Positions 31,249 to 31,969 of a stretch of DNA of 31,969 nucleotides are shown here, piece after piece (the first letter of the stretch is position 1; every line of letters starts with the position of its first letter). The DNA comes from a virus. Location: IMG/VR virus record IMGVR_UViG_3300025108_000226, positions 1-31,969 of that record; one strand, given 5' to 3'. Made by a program: the position numbers and the translations under genes. Below the pieces are notes generated by a model. That model did not search any database. It had not been told where the DNA came from and worked only from the letters and a program-made list of their open reading frames with translations.

Positions 31249-31285
31249 GTGATTATATTGTAACAATTGTAACAAAACGTGATTA
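31249..31285. repeat. Tandem TTGTAACAA flanked by GTGATTA repeats
   Basis: Two exact adjacent copies of TTGTAACAA (31258-31266 and 31267-31275), each a dyad TTGT-A-ACAA, are flanked by GTGATTA at 31249-31255 and 31279-31285, exactly 30 bp apart. The arrangement looks like a compact protein-binding cluster. Confidence 0.55.
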
Positions 31286-31329
31286 AGATTAACGTGTGTG
31301 TACGTCTTTGTGTATGACCCTTTTGAAAA

Positions 31330-31366
31330 ACCCCGTGTGTTGCAGAGTATGTATATATAACGGGGT
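31330..31366. promoter_or_regulatory. ACCCCGT/ACGGGGT inverted repeat
   Basis: ACCCCGT (31330-31336) and ACGGGGT (31360-31366) are perfect 7-bp complements with a 23-base A/T-rich loop including TATATATAA. A G/C-rich stem in A/T-rich surroundings could be a hairpin or binding site. No T-run follows on either strand. Confidence 0.4.
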
Positions 31367-31406
31367 AACCCCCAGGTGGCCCTCGCCCCACCCCTTGCAA
31401 CTATAG

Positions 31407-31462
31407 GTAGAGTAGCACACTTTTAGGTTGTATCGAGCAGCTTTACTCTACTATAAAGTGTG
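31407..31462. promoter_or_regulatory. Two interleaved 8-bp inverted repeats
   Basis: GTAGAGTA (31407-31414) pairs with TACTCTAC (31444-31451). CACACTTT (31416-31423) pairs with AAAGTGTG (31455-31462). The arms alternate (A1-B1-A2-B2), a pseudoknot-type order. TTTTAGG occurs at 31421-31427 and again at 31463-31469. Confidence 0.5.
31428..31457 (+). promoter_or_regulatory. Possible rightward promoter
   Basis: TTGTAT (31428-31433), an 18-bp spacer and TATAAA (31452-31457). The -10 is good (5 of 6) and the -35 weak (3 of 6). It overlaps the interleaved inverted repeats and would transcribe toward the rightward frames. Confidence 0.35.
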
Positions 31463-31490
31463 TTTTAGGCTGTGCTTAGCTAGTAAACCA

Positions 31491-31528
31491 TTGAAAACAT
31501 TAGAAAAACAGACTGATAAGCTATCAGT
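31491..31528 (+). promoter_or_regulatory. Possible rightward promoter with overlapping palindrome
   Basis: TTGAAA (31491-31496), an 18-bp spacer and GATAAG (31515-31520) make a fair promoter. The perfect dyad ACTGATA-AGC-TATCAGT (31512-31528) covers its -10 and start point, where a repressor would act. Confidence 0.4.
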
Positions 31529-31635
31529 GTCAGCGTAAAAAGAGCAATAAAGTGTTATGTTATAACAAACGATGCAGGAAACAGCATAAGGGATGCACAA
31601 CCTAAAGATGTAAAAACCTTTGTGTATTTATAATG

Positions 31636-31665
31636 TATATACCCAAAAATACCCCTACCCGTCAA
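31636..31665 (-). promoter_or_regulatory. Possible second leftward promoter
   Basis: On the minus strand TTGACG (31665-31660), an 18-bp spacer and TATATA (31641-31636). It is a moderate match upstream of the main leftward promoter. A TATAAT on the plus strand (31629-31634) nearby lacks a good -35. Confidence 0.3.
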
Positions 31666-31720
31666 AAAAGTTTCACACATTGCATTTTTTTGCTTGCGTC
31701 CGTCTTCATCATTTGCAAGT

Positions 31721-31834
31721 ATGAGTTATCGAAAGCGACAAGGCGAAACGCACAAGGTAAGACCTAGCACAAGCCAGCGTCCTAGACGATCAAGCCGGAT
31801 AAAAGACCCGCATAGAAGACAGACTAAAAATTAA
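31721..31834 (+). CDS. Possible 37-residue Arg-rich peptide
   Basis: ATG at 31721 to TAA at 31832-31834. It reads MSYRKRQGETHKVRPSTSQR then PRRSSRIKDPHRRQTKN, with twelve Arg or Lys residues, and is probably disordered and nucleic-acid binding if made. No ribosome site is visible upstream (GCAAGT only), so confidence is low. The DNA strand bias changes here to purine-rich on the plus strand, in keeping with rightward coding. Confidence 0.3.
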   Translation: MSYRKRQGETHKVRPSTSQRPRRSSRIKDPHRRQTKN

Positions 31835-31837
31835 GAC

Positions 31838-31969
31838 TTGACGACAGAACGACTAAATGCAAGACTGAATACACAGAACGAACGCAGACTAGATAAAGGC
31901 GCTAGTCAAAAGACTGCTACAGCGTTGGGCTTGGCAACCCATTACTACAAGTCAGTGGACTCTGACGTG
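31838..31969 (+). CDS. Start of a rightward gene, cut by window edge
   Basis: The frame is open from a TTG at 31838 to the right edge (44 codons, no stop), in the same frame as the short peptide before it. It reads LTTERLNARLNTQNERRLDK then GASQKTATALGLATHYYKSV and DSDV. The 'ATALGLxxYYxx' phrase resembles the N-terminus of phage HNH or zinc-ribbon proteins of the 'ALGLxxYFTGKPCxxGH' type. That comparison is tentative, since the Cys/His part would lie outside the window. There is no clear ribosome site. The start could also be elsewhere. Confidence 0.4.
   Translation, partial: MTTERLNARLNTQNERRLDKGASQKTATALGLATHYYKSVDSDV

Larger units (their letters stand above)
30872..31720. other. Non-coding divergent control region, possible replication origin
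   Basis: About 850 bp without a convincing gene. It lies between the leftward virion block and apparent rightward frames. It is A+T-rich, especially 30960-31300. It contains a good leftward promoter, several dyads and at least three families of short direct repeats (listed separately). Such a mix is usual for phage early control regions and origins. No replication-protein box can be named. Confidence 0.6.

Noticed and set aside
31558-31680. Minus-strand frame of about 41 codons starting at 31680.
   Set aside because: No ribosome site and no protein-like pattern. It lies within the repeat-rich control region.

Overview
This window looks like part of a tailed-phage genome with short-tailed (podovirus-type) architecture, probably from a marine phage. 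It holds a terminase, a portal of about 80 kDa, a scaffold, a major capsid protein, two short-tail tube proteins (P22 gp4/gp10 or T7 gp11/gp12 type), several fibre proteins built from 'TAELNxLDGV' repeats, internal virion proteins and lysis/membrane genes. The host is inferred, with modest confidence, to be a marine alphaproteobacterium. Two small proteins point that way: a DUF1127-like protein and a DUF6127-like membrane protein. No host genes, rRNA, tRNA, CRISPR array, insertion sequence or integrase were seen.

Nearly everything from 1 to 30871 is coded on the minus strand as one tightly packed leftward block with many 1-20 nt stop/start overlaps. In transcription order (right to left) it contains: (i) 30871-27799, a run of small, mostly lysine-rich conserved phage proteins, including a 46-codon DUF1127-like gene with its own control region; (ii) 27802-23420, packaging genes (two HTH-type small-terminase candidates, the large terminase and the portal); (iii) 23423-18500, head genes (a linker protein, a large virion protein, scaffold, major capsid protein and a probable head accessory protein); (iv) 18441-7707, tail tube proteins and a fibre cluster with a fibre-assembly chaperone-like gene in it; (v) 7627-1, membrane proteins, a 1217-residue internal virion protein with a 22-residue repeat, a peptidoglycan-binding protein and further internal proteins. 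The last of these runs off the left edge.

The right end (30872-31720) is about 850 bp of A+T-rich DNA without a convincing gene. It is packed with dyads and short direct repeats and contains a good leftward sigma70-type promoter (TTGACA-17-TACTAT with an extended -10). Past 31721 the plus strand becomes A/purine-rich and opens into apparent rightward reading frames, one running off the right edge. The region is therefore best read as a divergent control region, and possibly a replication origin, between the leftward virion block and a rightward block outside the window.

Two internal control points stand out. The capsid gene has its own unit: a consensus promoter (TTGACA-17-TATAAC) just after the scaffold gene, an 11-bp stem-loop at the predicted mRNA 5' end, a full AAGGAGG ribosome site, and a GC-rich terminator after the next gene. 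That fits a need for far more coat than scaffold or tail protein. The DUF1127-like gene has its Shine-Dalgarno sequence inside one arm of a perfect 9-bp inverted repeat. An extended -10 promoter overlaps the other arm, so read-through RNA would hide the ribosome site while locally started RNA would expose it. All family assignments rest on motif recognition and memory; no searches were run.
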